Source: Aphis gossypii (taxonomy: Eukaryota > Arthropoda > Insecta > Hemiptera > Aphididae). Taken from it: a DNA stretch of 64,000 nt. The stretch is from contig NC_065531.1 in the NCBI RefSeq assembly GCF_020184175.1, forward strand, positions 50,613,213-50,677,212, in the 5' to 3' direction. The translations under genes and the position numbers were made by a program. The notes beneath the pieces are model-generated. The model made no database searches. It was not told the DNA's origin and saw nothing but the letters and a program-made list of their open reading frames with translations. Below, piece by piece: positions 36,361 to 49,300 of this stretch. The first letter of the stretch is position 1. Every line of letters begins with the position of its first letter.

Positions 36361-39300
36361 TCTATACATATATACCTGTATAATATTATTGTATATAAGT
36401 GTCTCCCATATACATACGTTTTATACTATCCATCCCCACGAGCCGGTTCCACAATAACCATTCACTGTTTTTTTTTCTTTATTCACAAGGCGCCAGTTTT
36501 TGTGCGTTTTCAACATTTCATTGTGTTGATTATTTTGTATTACTATTAAAACTATCTTATTTTTTCGGCGGGCGTGTAATATTATACGCGCCTGTTGTAC
36601 GACCCGGCTTTTGCAGGTTATATTATTATTTTTATCCTATATACAATCGTTTTTAACGGGATAAACTAAGCTGCTCTCCCACCATCGCCATCATACTTTT
36701 TCCTATTCTTTCCTAGAACTATTTAAATTCATAGTATACTGAATTTTTAAATTTTCAAATACTTAGATTCTTGCAGAGGATGCGCCCAGTCGAGTTCGAA
36801 TAAATATTACATAATAGATACTCATACTTAAAATATATCCGAGGTGTATAAAAAGTCAATACAAAAATTCACGCCCAGATTACGTTTCAATGTATTCACG
36901 AATAGTTGTGTGGCACACGCCTATAAACCAACTATTCGAGAATATTGGTAGTTCGACAACCTTATTCGCTTAGTCCTGAAAAACAAAAATATGTAAAGAC
37001 TCGTGGATAACCTATCTAGGTTTTAACTGCATTAGTATCATGTCTTAAAAAATACATATTTTTGCCTATCGAATACTACTGAACTTACTTAAAAAATAGA
37101 TGTGTATTTAAAAAGTTCCATCTTTGTCTAAGAGCTGATAACGCCATAAGCATAACAGCACGACTGTAACCTCTGCAGTATATGCCCGGTGGAATTTATC
37201 ATAAGTTTGTTTATAAATAAAATTATGTTCCTAAGTAGGTATGCTCTAATCGAGACGTCATTAGTTACAGTAGTTTTTTGTTGTACGCAAAGTTATAACT
37301 TAGTTTTAAAGTATTGTTATATTGTTATTTGTTAGTAATCATTGTTCATATAATATATATATTTAACTATTATATTATTTATTAGTTTTACTAAGAAAGT
37401 ATTTGTAACTATAACTCATTATAGGTATAATAATACTATAGTATAAATAACTAATGTAGGTATATGGTAACTGTAATTGTTAATGAGTATAATGACTAAT
37501 GACAGTACCTTTACTTCTTGCACAACGCTGAATTTATAAACACGATGGTATTCTGTTATTCAACATATCAAATGTAATTTTACAATACAAAGCTCCAAAA
37601 ATTATTTTCAATAAAAACATTGTATATAATAATATTACCAACATATTATTATTATTATTATTAGTTTATTAATTAAAATAACCTTTGACAGCAAGGCAAT
37701 TGTGCAGTATATTTAAAAAAACTTCAAAATATCAGCTGTAAACTAACTGATTACAAAATAATATGCAGCATTTAAATTTTTTAAACGCATAATTTAAGTA
37801 TGAATTCACCTTATGGTTCCTAGTATAAACTATTTAATTTTTTCCACCCAAAACATTACTCTGTACTTTGTTTTAATTAAGAAATAATATTTATTTAATT
37901 ATTTAGATGAATAGCATTACAGTGCATTATACCCTTTATGTCTTTCCAAGAACGAAACCGTCTTAAAAACCTATTATTCTTTTGTCCTATACTTAATTTA
38001 GATAAATCTAGTTTTAATTTTAGTGTTTTCTACTTTTTAGATGAAGTCAAAATTATATTAAATTAGCTATTAAAGAATCGGACTTGTAAAGAACTAAAAT
38101 CAGTTTTTGAGTTTAATTAAAAAGTTACAAAAACGTTTTTTATTTGTTTTTAATTTATTTTAAATTTTAAAACTATGTAGGAACATTACCACTATAAACA
38201 AAATTGATTATCTAGTAAACTCTAATTCTTATTGGAAATGTTGTTATGTATCCAGTATTTACTTTATTTTGAACTTTTTAATTACATTTTTATAACTTAG
38301 AGATTTTTAGTTTTATTTATTCGTGAGACATACAAATTAACTCTAGCCGGAATGTCAAAGTTAACTCTATTTATAAAAGTGAATATGGACAATGCGTACT
38401 TTGTAATTTATTTCATATAATTTAATTATTTGTTTTTATTACTTACCTTACTACTTGGATATTTGACCAAAGGTTTCAGTTTCAAATAATTAGACCTTCA
38501 AATAATATAAATTTTATTATTTCAGATATCATTTCAATGTGTTAAAAAGACCTCTAAAAGCACAAAATATGCCCTTGAAAATGCAATGTTGTTACACAAC
38601 GGATGTAACTATTTCTGATGTGAATGATAAATATTTACTTATATAATATTATACATTTAATACACATTGAAAATTATTATGACGGATATATTAAAATAAT
38701 TAAACAAAACAATATTTGTTTCTTTTAAATTTTATTTCTTTTAAATACGATCAATAGTTTTATAAATTTCCTACATTACAATGAATTTCTGTTTTCAAAG
38801 TATAAAGACCAACCTCACCTGAATAAATGTCGATAATTCGTGTACTTAACTCATTGACAAAATAGTAAAAATTTAGCCACTAATGGAAATATGTTTGTAC
38901 GTAATTATATTACATACCGACATAATATAACTGCTAACCCTCAACATAAAATTAAAGAACGCCGAATCTGCATATTATGTTGTCTCCGTCAAACGTCCAA
39001 CACGATGAATCTAAGATCAATCTACTATCAAATTAAAAATAATGAGTATTATCATAAATAATCATTATAAATTGTAGGTAATTTTTGAAAAATTTAATTT
39101 TTTCTCGGTCGGTCAGTTGTAAAACGTTCAAGTAGGTACTTTCATCTAGCGGCTATTTAATCGATTTATTGCTCAATATAAAGTTTAATGGAATATTAAA
39201 AATCTATATTATGATGCTATATTCAATATTGTATACAATTAAATTAAACGCGTAATAAATTATAATATAATTCATAAAAAAACGATCGGCTATTAATTAT

Positions 39301-39470
39301 ACAATTTAAAACATTTTGTTATTATTATTATTACATATATATATTATTAAAAAATTATATATTACATTATTAAAAAATAATATATTAAATTATTATAATA
39401 TATTATATTATGGAAAATATAATAACGACAGTTTTATTCGTTAAATCGCGATTTTCGTTGTATCGTTATA
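36361..39470. other. AT-rich stretch with minor structures
   Basis: CGAATAGTTG/CAACTATTCG (36899-36908 and 36929-36938) forms a 10-bp stem whose 20-nt loop contains GTGTGGCACAC. A (TTA)n tract lies at 37641-37661. A GTTGTCTCCGTC motif at 38979-38990 is a minus-strand copy of the dispersed GACGGAGACAAC word. No gene recognised. Confidence 0.5.
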
Positions 39471-39693
39471 TACATACACTATGTGTAAAGCGATTTTGAA
39501 GCGCGGTAAAAACGCGCGTGTAACGCCCGAGTACCGCGCGTCATTTTAACACGCGTTACCGGGTGCCCCGTTGTACGCTTACCGCGCGCCCAATAATCTC
39601 ACTCTAATGTGTGTTTCGGCCCTTACAACAATATATAAATTTGTTTTTGCAACGTTGCATTTCAAATTATGCAGAATCCTATATATATATATG

Positions 39694-39751
39694 AAATTTG
39701 CGGAGTCTTGTATCAGTGGCTATATTAAAATCAATACGATTCCGCAAATTT
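39694..39751 (+). ncRNA. Hairpin of precursor-miRNA size
   Basis: AAATTTGCGGAGTC (39694-39707) pairs with GATTCCGCAAATTT (39738-39751) over 14 bp with one G:U. After a 2-nt bulge GTAT pairs with ATAC, leaving a loop of about 20 nt. The arms match no known insect miRNA that I remember. The stem is shorter than a typical precursor (about 22 bp), and neither flank extends it. It may be a structured RNA, a binding site or a transposon remnant. Confidence 0.25.
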
Positions 39752-40055
39752 GTGGGATCGTTCACCATCGATCTAAGGCACCTCAAAAGATTTTATTTAC
39801 GATTTAATTTTAAAATGCTCATTTTTAGTTTTAAAATAAAAATATTTATAATAATCGACAATTGTATGAGGTTTATTTTAGATAATATTCTTAATTTAAA
39901 GTTCGGTAATACGTCAATTTACTGCAATAACACAGAAAGTCGTTGTACATTTTCTATGTTTATAAGACGGTGCTTACACATTGTTATGTCTTCCTATACA
40001 ACAACTCTTCGTCGTATAATCTAAAACTTTGTAAATAATATTTAACCGTTTTCAG

Positions 40056-40147
40056 GTTGAATTCATTAAAGATTGTTGATCATCCGGTGTAATCCTGTTT
40101 ACCTACAGTACTTCCTCCAAACGCGAAACAAGTCGAGGCGGCATTCG
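40056..40147 (+). other. Candidate exon bounded by TTTTCAG and GTAAGT
   Basis: AACCGTTTTCAG ends at 40055. GCATTCG is followed by GTAAGTCG at 40148-40153, a full-consensus donor. A second acceptor-like CCTACAG ends at 40108, giving a 39-nt alternative open in all frames. The longer version carries stops in all three frames, which would make it a 5' leader exon, or a first exon if the acceptor is spurious. GC content rises toward the donor. Confidence 0.4.
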
Positions 40148-40228
40148 GTAAGTCGACGTATTGACAATAAATTATTATTGTGTATTTATTTTTTATCGTT
40201 TTACGAATGAAATCGCAACACCGACACA

Positions 40229-40359
40229 GTACTACGCAGCGCTTTTTTAGGGGGCAGTTAATTTAACTGGAAGGTTTTATTTTTAAACTGATTTAAACAG
40301 TTGTAAAAAAAAAAAAAAAAATGTGTACCCGGGGCAGCAAAATCCTAAATACGCCACTG
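40229..40359. mobile_element. hAT-end-like fragment with A17 tract
   Basis: The right end AATCCTAAATACGCCACTG (ending 40359) is the reverse complement of CAGTGGCGTATTTAGG, a typical hAT terminus. A GGGGGCAG block near the left opposes GGGGCAGC on the right. A17 (40305-40321) lies inside. No target duplication was found, so the left edge is uncertain. Confidence 0.35.
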
Positions 40360-41055
40360 AACTGAATTCGTTATACTGTTGCCTACTGACTACTGTGTAT
40401 AATAATATCATAGAAAAGTATTATATAGTACAACAAAGCTGGTAAACATACATATATAGTTATTCAATAAAACATTGTATATTGTGTTCTACGCAAAGTT
40501 CCCCGGACCATGTTCGGCGGTATAATGGGCGTCGTCACGTGGCCGCCTCCGCGCCGATAAGCCAAACCGCGGCGGCGGTGTCTGGCGTTTCCGGTTAGAC
40601 CCGCCGCCGTGCACTGCCAAACACGGTTTTGACACTCGGTGTAGTCCGTACCAGTCTTTTTGGGTTACACGCCGGACAGTGTCAGCTGTGATATTAAACG
40701 GCACATGTTTTGTATACGAGGATGATAACAGAACGAACGATCGTACCAGCAGGCTCTGTTTATCGTCTTTTGGGTGTGGAAAATTGATAAGTCGCGCTTT
40801 GTATATAATATAAAGACCAACAGCGTAATCGTAGGGGGTGTCATGTGTCGTGTTGTAATATCTGTTATAACTTATAAGTCATTATCGTGACGTTCAAAAT
40901 TTAATAAACGCATCGTCACGTTTTTGAGCCAAATTGCAATGGATAATGTAATTTTGTCTAGCTATCTGGACCCACCGAGTCTGCAGAGTTGTTGTTCTTA
41001 TTGCGGGTTACTATACGTCTTAAGATAGTATACGCTGGTTGTGAGATACTGCGTA

Positions 41056-41220
41056 TAGTGTTATCCAACCTTTTTGATAGGTTGACCCAATATTAACAAC
41101 TTTTTGCTATTCATAAAAAGAAATTTCAGTTAAATTATCGTAATAAGATCTAATATTATGATCCCATAAATCTTTAAATCTTATAATATTGTGATTGTAC
41201 CACCCCTAGATTACACATTC
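41056..41220. mobile_element. Degenerate hAT-like end pair
   Basis: TAGTGTTATCCAACCTTTTTG resembles the left end of the clear MITE at 51131 (AGGGTATAGTCCAACCTTTTG). The right end GTACCACCCCTAG resembles its GGACCACCCTG. Target duplications are not recognisable. Confidence 0.3.
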
Positions 41221-42766
41221 GTATAGTCTCGTTGAGTCACTTAAAATAATAGAAAATATATTGGTTATTTTGAACTGTAAATAGGCATTGGAAATTTTTA
41301 AAATATTAGTTTTTTTTTTTTTTTTAATTTGGATATTTAAACTAAAATTGTCGATTTTTTCTCAAACTACGAGTATTTAAGTAATTTTTTTTATTTCAAC
41401 AATATGTTTAATAATCGTACAGATAACTAGAAAAATATACTCAATATCAAATCAAAGAGTCTTTTCTACACTTATTATTTCGTCCAAGTATTGTTGGATA
41501 ATATGCTCGGAATACAGGCTGTGGAGTTTTTTTTTTAATTTAGTTTTTAAATCATGTTTTATTATACTTCTATAGCATATTTTTTCTTTTATTGTATTTC
41601 TTTTATAATCTTTTAACAACATTTATATACAAATATCATTTTCCAAAATTATTAATATTATGTAAATTTTATGACCTTTATATAACTTTTTTTGACTACT
41701 GCTTAATCCCAACAAAACCTTTCTGCCTGATTTGCCCGGATTGTGCGGCGACTATAAGTCCTTTAAAAATATTGATTGACCTGCTGGAAATATATATTAG
41801 TGTGGCAACTCTAATACCCTATATACTGGCTATAGTATAATTATGTGTACATACATTTATTTATCGTATATTATATTTGATGTATGAATCCATACATAAA
41901 ACATTATTTATATAAATATTGTATACGTCATCATTATAATTATACTACATAGGTAGTATCATTAAAATTAATTGTGTCTGTTTTTTTAGTTATTATAATC
42001 TACATTAGTTGATACGGCTAATAAACTATGAAAACAGTTTTAAAGACGGGAAATGTTACTTGTTTTGATTTTAGAACGACGAGGTAAAATATTAAAATTG
42101 GCTTACAAATGAAATAAGGTTGCTGATATACAAGGTCTTTATAGTTGTATCGCATATCGCCTGCTGTATCCATATATGTCATGTGTGATATAATTTTTAG
42201 AATTATTTCTTTAAAAATCTAAGGAATTAGTACCTATACATTGGTATTATAATATTTTCAACAACTATGTGTTTAATTCTATGAGATGAGTTTAAACTTT
42301 AAATTATACCTATTTAATAAATTGCATTATACATTTCCATGATCGAACGCATGTGATAAAAAAAAAACATTTCAATTGCATACTATATCTTCTACATATA
42401 TTTATTTTATTAGTAACAGATAAACTAAAAAAATGGGACTCGTTTTATCAAAGAATAAAATTGTCTCGTATGAATTTATTTTTATAAATACTTTGAATTG
42501 TTCTTAATGCCGATAAATGCTAAAATAAAATTACAAAGTATATTATAGAACACTATTTTTATTGAAAGAATATAGAACTAAAAATTAATTAATCGACATT
42601 CTCTAAATACTTTTTTTAAAAAACATTATTATAACAATTTGTATCTAATTATTATATTATATTCGTAATTTTTCATCAATTTTACGACTCATCGAATGTA
42701 TTTTTTAGCGCAGTGAAAGTATGAAGTTCATATAAATTTAATTTGTTTTAATACTCTGTTTTTATC
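41221..42766. other. AT-rich stretch, nothing recognised
   Basis: T15 near 41310 and AT-rich filler. The plus frame at 41592-41840 ends in a short GC-richer piece (CLICPDCAATI...) but is not recognised. Confidence 0.5.
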
Positions 42767-43572
42767 CGTTTCCACTAATAGTGTACTTTTTTTTCACAAA
42801 TACCAGTTTTCACAAAAAGTGTACCTTTCCTTTTTCCGCCGATAAGTACTTGTTTCCATCAAAACAATTTCTTTTCTATTAAAAGCTCTAATATAGTAAA
42901 ATATAAAAGCTATATATATAATATTGAAAAACATATATTACAAAATATATTATATTATAATATAAAAATAATTAAACAGTAAATATAACTCTTTACCCGC
43001 TATACTGAAGTCGTGAATTGGTCAAATAATTATAATAATAAAAAACTTTTTAAAAAGTAAATAAAAGCTTGTTAAAAATATATCATCAATAATTATTCAA
43101 CGTCAAATTATCTTAATAAATAAAATTAAATAAAGTATGCAGGTTATTTTAAACAATAGTTATCTTTAATTATATGAAATACCTAATTTCTCCTATTATA
43201 TCTTTTTTTTTTTATTTATAGTATTTATAGATTTTTTAATAGTTTTTAATATTTTAAAATATAAAAATTACAATTATACAACTTCAATTTTTGTTTCTGA
43301 AAAACAAATAACTTTGGCATTGGTACAGAGTTTATTATAATATTGCTATAAATATTATATTTATTATAATATTATAATATACCTGTTTTATAATTTTTTA
43401 TTTTATTTAAAAAAAACTTACTGTATTACAGCTTTTATTAACATAGAAATTGTTTTGGAGGAAACGTGTTCAACATCTCATTTGATGGAAACAAGTATTG
43501 GTGAAAAGGGGAAAGGTACACTTTTGATGGACACGGGTATTGATTGAAAAAAGAGTACACTTGTTGGAAACG
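42767..43572. mobile_element. 806-bp MITE with long terminal inverted repeats
   Basis: The left arm 42767-42886 begins CGTTTCCACTAATAGTGTAC. The reverse complement of the right arm 43431-43572 begins CGTTTCCAACAAGTGTAC. The arms align throughout, including GTGTACCTTTCC, TACTTGTTTCCATCAAA and CAATTTCT. The right arm has an extra 30 bp or so that the left lacks. Each arm is made of repeated GTTTCCAxCAAxAGTGTACxTTT-like sub-units. The AT-rich interior is non-coding. The target duplication is unclear (possibly TA), so the superfamily is open. Confidence 0.75.
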
Positions 43573-46390
43573 TATTCACTAAATTCTATACATATTATAT
43601 ACTATTATTTGCTTGTTAGCAATTTGTATAAGTAATAACATTAACATGCATGTTCCTTTCTCATATGATATGCCCTAATACTGTCCAAAATACCATATTG
43701 TTTGCATTGATAATATCATTTTGTTATAAAATGGCTAACAAATAGGAATGTCTGATGTGTGTTATCGAATAATGAGAAGAGTCTTATTTGCATGCACTAT
43801 AATATATAAATACTTTTTATGATTTTGAAAGCCAAAACGATATCTAAATGAGTAGGTGTGTACTTTTAAGTATTTAACTACTATTTTCTATTAAAATAAC
43901 TTTTGTGTATGTGTACCGTCTATACAATGAGGGATGATTGTCCTATGATAACAATAATTAATAAATGTATGCGGTAGTATACTCATAGTTATGACTTGAC
44001 ACTCTCAGACCAAACCTTGGACTGTTCAAAGTAATAAATCACAAAAAAAAATCACCTAAATAGTAATTGTTTCGATTATAAAGGGGTCATTAGTACACAT
44101 ATACATAATATTATAGTTTATCAACCAACGCGTTATTGGTATATGTACTCGTATGTTGTATGCCACACCGGAAGTGTTTTTGAAGACATATAGTTAATTA
44201 CATGACTTATATACTCAAATACACTAATTAGCATAAATTAACAAGCGATCCTTTGTAATACCATTTATAGCTCGAAACCAAAAAATTCCATACGAAATTA
44301 AATCGTTTACAGAGAGGCTTTGACACAGTATAACTGCGCAGTTTTTTTCCTATCGTAGTATTTAAACTATATATAATGCTATTATACAATTAAACATCGG
44401 TAATAGAAATAAATAATAATACTATACACTCTATAATAGTGTATAGACCTTTGAATTGAATGGGATGTGAGCCAAACAAAACAAAACCGAACAATATATA
44501 AGTACAATGCAGTTATATCGAAAGAAATTAGGACAGATTAGGTATAGGATACATATGTTGTGAATTTATCCAATTAATCTGATGGTATTAGCCTTAGTGA
44601 TTTTAGTTTCCTATTCATATATTAATCTGCTTACATACGTACTATAGATAGTGATTTTTTTTTGTCTTCCCGAATAATTCTTTTTCAGAGCGGAAATGTA
44701 CAATAAATACTTATGTACCATAAGGTCACACAGAATATTCACCTATAGTTTTGTCAACACTTATACTCCATATTGTGTCTATTGTTATTTGTTATTATTT
44801 AAGGTTATTGTTTGATTTTAATTCATTTTTACTATTAAATATAGTATACTTGTTGTTGGTAAAATGTATACAACATATTGTATAATGTAGGTACATATAA
44901 TATATTATGATATAAATTTCCATCCATTGTGTGTGAATCGAAAGTTTCATTACGAAAAAAAAACGTAAACACCACTCTGACCACTCTCACATTATTTATT
45001 TACTGCGCAAATTCATTTGGCGGCCTGTGCACAAAGACAATATTCACTTGGCAACGAGGGGGATATTAATCACGAGAAATAAAATATATATAATATGTAC
45101 AAAAAAAAAGGACCTTCGCGATTGCTATCAAATGTTTTTCTATCCTTCCGTAATCTGTATATTCGCCCCGTAAAAGATGGACAGGTTCCAAATGCCGGCA
45201 ATGCCGCCGTGACTGGGAGTGTAAGACTAGACGTCTATTATATACAATAACGCCCTCATTCTTGGTGGTTTCTTATTGTTCTGTTTTCATTGAAACAAAT
45301 TACTATATTTGCATATTATACAGATCGGAGCAAAATAATATCCCACGATAATATTAAGTGTGTTGTGCATTTGGATTTACCGTCGTACCATATTGTGGCG
45401 TGAAGACTGTGATCGAATTACAAAATGTAAACGTGTTTCAAACGAAATCCAAGAAGAAGTTACGAATTCACGTAAAACCGAAATTAATTTTGTTTAATAA
45501 GTATTTATATGGTTCATGAATTTGTGCATATATTAAAAATGATAGACCTGATAATTTATATAGTACCGCATAAAATATACATCTTATGACGTTGTACCTA
45601 CGTAGGTTGTAGGTACACTTGAACGTGTTGTTTTTAGTGATGATATGAATCGAAATTTTATCGAGAAAAAAATGTGTGTTTGTTATTTATAGGTAATTAT
45701 TTTATGATATTTTTAAAGTTTTGAATTTTAAGCATAAATGAGTACTATCAGTAACAAAATCAATTACATTTTTTTATGTTTACTAACAAATATTTTTTTT
45801 TTTTTAATGTATTTTGGTATTGCTTTTTTCTGATAATGTTGTTAATTCACTACTTTATATTATCTGTTGAGCCTTCTAAAGCTTAATAAATTCATTAATA
45901 ATTTTAAAATTAAAATAAATAAAAAAAGAATTGGAATAATTAATTTACAGGAGTTAATTATATTTTTTTTATTAAATTTTACTCATTTGAAGTAGATGTC
46001 TATACATGTACAAAATAATCGACAAACATATAGTTATAGTTATTACTTATTTGTAATTTTAACTAACAATCACAAAATAATAGTACTTATTAGTCTCATT
46101 GTTTAATCATAACATAATATAATTGATTACATTTTTTTTTATCTACTTAAAATATCTTTAAATTTGAGTACTAATATAGGTGACTAAGGTATAATAATAT
46201 AGTATTTGATTATTAATTGAATAATATCGGAAATTCGTAATTACCGCATTTTACATAAATCGATATAAACCATTATTACGGTAGACTGCTGTTCAATTAT
46301 TAAATTGATATTATAAAAAAATAAAAATAATAACAATTACAATACCGATTGCAGTGATATTCCAAAATAGAAAAAAGAAAATACAGAGAG
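43573..46390. other. AT-rich stretch with a GC patch at 45100-45260
   Basis: Apart from the small ORF at 45095-45250 I recognise nothing. Poly-T and TA-rich words are frequent. Confidence 0.5.
45095..45250 (+). CDS. Small ATG ORF in an isolated GC patch
   Basis: A 51-codon frame starts MYKKKGPSRLLSNVF, passes through RPVKDGQVPNAGNAAVTG and stops at TAA 45248-45250. GGGAGT followed by GTAAGA (45222-45227) could be a splice donor after about 42 codons. Composition is balanced and differs from the AT-driven ORFs around it. No family is recognised. The minus strand is also open over part of it, so this may instead be a conserved non-coding element. Confidence 0.25.
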   Translation: MYKKKGPSRLLSNVFLSFRNLYIRPVKDGQVPNAGNAAVTGSVRLDVYYIQ

Positions 46391-49300
46391 AAAACACCGC
46401 GAGCGAACGCGTGGACGACTCGGACGTTGTTATTCCCGTTGGCTAACTAAACTAAGTACTAGCACCATAATATGAATGTAAAAGATAAACAAATAAGAGG
46501 AAACAAATTTTAAAATTATGAATGAATATTTATTTGTTTATCAAATATTATTTTTTTTTTTCCTTAGAAACTGCTGAAAACGTTAATAAATTTTGTGTAA
46601 AATATAAGACTTATTAAACAATTTTTAAACCGGTATTTCGTAATTGCTCGCTGCTCGTAACTTAAGTAACTGTCTCGTGTACCGTTGCGCTGCTGTAAAA
46701 GTATAATAAGTACATATATTCCGGAAAGAAATATGTGTGTATTTCTCGCGTGTAAATAGCGAAACAATCCGGTTGCTGGTCGCGGACAACTACGACGTAT
46801 TCTCTTCTAATAGGATTTCATTTTGATTTGTACGAATCAAGCTCGATTAATTACGATGACAAACCATCATTGATATCTATGAGCCTACACATAAATTGCA
46901 TTTTGCCATTTTTAGATGTTTCAATAATATAGGTATAGGTAAGCGTGTAAAACGACATTAAACACGGTATTAATATTTAAAAAAATAAATAAATAGTAAT
47001 ATACTTAAGCATCATATTTTTCGAGTATTTTTAAATACTAAATGGAGCTTTTCGGCTTTACTCGTTGATCACAATGACATTAATCAAAACACACATTCTT
47101 AATAATTTTACGTATTATAACTTGTAATAATCGTAATAGATTCATTATTATACCTATGTTTATAATATTGTAGACTGCAGTGATTATGGGCCTATTTGTA
47201 CTGTTTCAAATTTGTTGTCAGTCTCGCGTGTACCATGATAATGATACGAAACTTATATAAGGGTTCGCCATACTTGCGATTGAAAACTAGTGAGATAGAG
47301 ATCTATATATTATATTTTCTTGACATTCTACTCCTCCTCTTGATTTTATGGCCTTAGTGCCGCTATTTTTTTTTTTTTTTTATGAAATAAAACACTATGT
47401 ATTACCTATCGATGACGATCAGCGGCGACATTCCTAAGATTTACATCACGTCCGTCTTGTTTTTTTTCGACAACCCGTTCGTCGCTAATGGTCGTTGATT
47501 CTTATTAGTTTTAAAACCATACGACCAACGTATAAATTACATACACACACACACACACATGTACACAATATGCGCGTTTATATTATATACGCATTATATA
47601 TTATTGGTAATTAGTAAATTTCGGTTTGTGTATAGTTTAGTGGGAGGGGTAGAAAGGTAACTGACGGCCGACGGGCTCCATTTAACGTCTGAGAATAATC
47701 ATATAATATTATGTTGTAGCACGCAGAGTGCTAAATAAAAATAAACCAATTGTGATCGAAATTAGCAAAATGTCTCTGTTCGACGGCGGCAAAAAGTTTC
47801 GTAATATTGCGAAATATGCAACTCGTCCGGATATTACCCTCGCGTCCAGGACGTTTTTGTTTACTATATTTATTGCTTAAATTACATACGATTTCAATCT
47901 GGTTATAAATAATTGTCAGAATATTATCGATAATTATTATTCAACTGAATTGTAAAACTTTTATATTTGTCTACATTCCTGTTGTAGATTTCAACACATA
48001 AACGCAATTAATTATACGTAAATACCTAAAACAAATACAAATTTATATTAAATAACTAATAATATTAAGTATTATAATACGCCTATAATATATGACATCA
48101 TAACTATTATAGTTAAAATGCTAAACCAATATTTAATTATTTTTATTTTTTTATGCATACTACTTTTATTATTTTTCTATTAATCAAAAAAAAAAATTTC
48201 AACGTGGTGGTTAAATTAAATAATTGTTTTGCAATAGAAGCTATTGTTTAAATGTATTCTGTAACCACAATAAAGGATTGTTATTATTATTATTTGTGGG
48301 TTTTGACTTTTGAACTTGGTAGTGGTCATACAAACCAAGTTTTCAACATTACACAATATTGCGATTTTATAGCATTACGTCAAAGACAATATTGTTGTCG
48401 TATATCTAAATATTTTAAAAATATCTCATATTTGTCATCTTTGTAACTGTATAATTGAAAATTTTATTCCTAGCCTCTTAAATTCACTTTATGATTTTTG
48501 AATAGTTATTTGCAAGTTTTAACAATAAACATTTGTATTTACAATTTTACAATCAAAAGTATTGGCTTGTACAATGGAACATTATATTTCACATATTAAA
48601 GCATGTGTATAATATCATAGCCAATACATTTGACACAAATTGAATTTGTAAGTATGTTAACGATAAGACATAAAAAAAGAATAATGATTATATTATTTTG
48701 ATAAATTAAATTGTAACTATTAAAATATGGTTTTTTTTTAACATTTCATAATAAATACAATAGTTTATTACTATTTTATTTTATTATACAAATTAGTTGT
48801 ATTCATGGTATCTAATCAATTTTATATTTTGAAAAACACATTGTTTAACAAATAATTTTATTGGTTTTTTAATAATATTTACAAAGTGTAACGTTACAAC
48901 CTAGAACGTGTATACAACGGTATACTCGTAATTTTGTGTATGTATATTATAGTATTTAATATTTAAAATTAGAAAAAAAATTATAAATTATATTTTTACG
49001 CATATTAACATTTATATATTATAAAAAATCTATACCTAGTTAGGTTATCATTTTGTTTAGCGATAACTTGAAAAGGGTAATACAAATTATCATTTATAAA
49101 TAGATCATAAGTACTGTTGTATAAATTTATAAGTGAAAAAAAAATGTTATGTTTAAACGTAGACCAAAATTAGTTACTATAAATATAGTATTAGTTTCTA
49201 TAAATATATTATATGGCTACTATTTCAACTTTAAAGTATTACATTTTCGAGTTATTTATATAAATTTATAACTATTGTATAATAAAGATCACAAAAACAA

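Larger units (their letters stand above)
39470..40880. promoter_or_regulatory. CpG-rich island 6 in two blocks
   Basis: The block at 39485-39620 is built of nested CGCG inverted words, including GCGCGGTA/TACCGCGC arms. A second CpG-rich block covers 40470-40760. Between them lie a hairpin (39694-39751) and a splice-bounded segment (40056-40147). The minus strand is open without an ATG from 40878 to 40489. Confidence 0.45.

Noticed and set aside
46564..46810. Minus-strand frame open for about 80 codons
   Set aside because: No ATG, no family resemblance; the downstream half is AT-driven.
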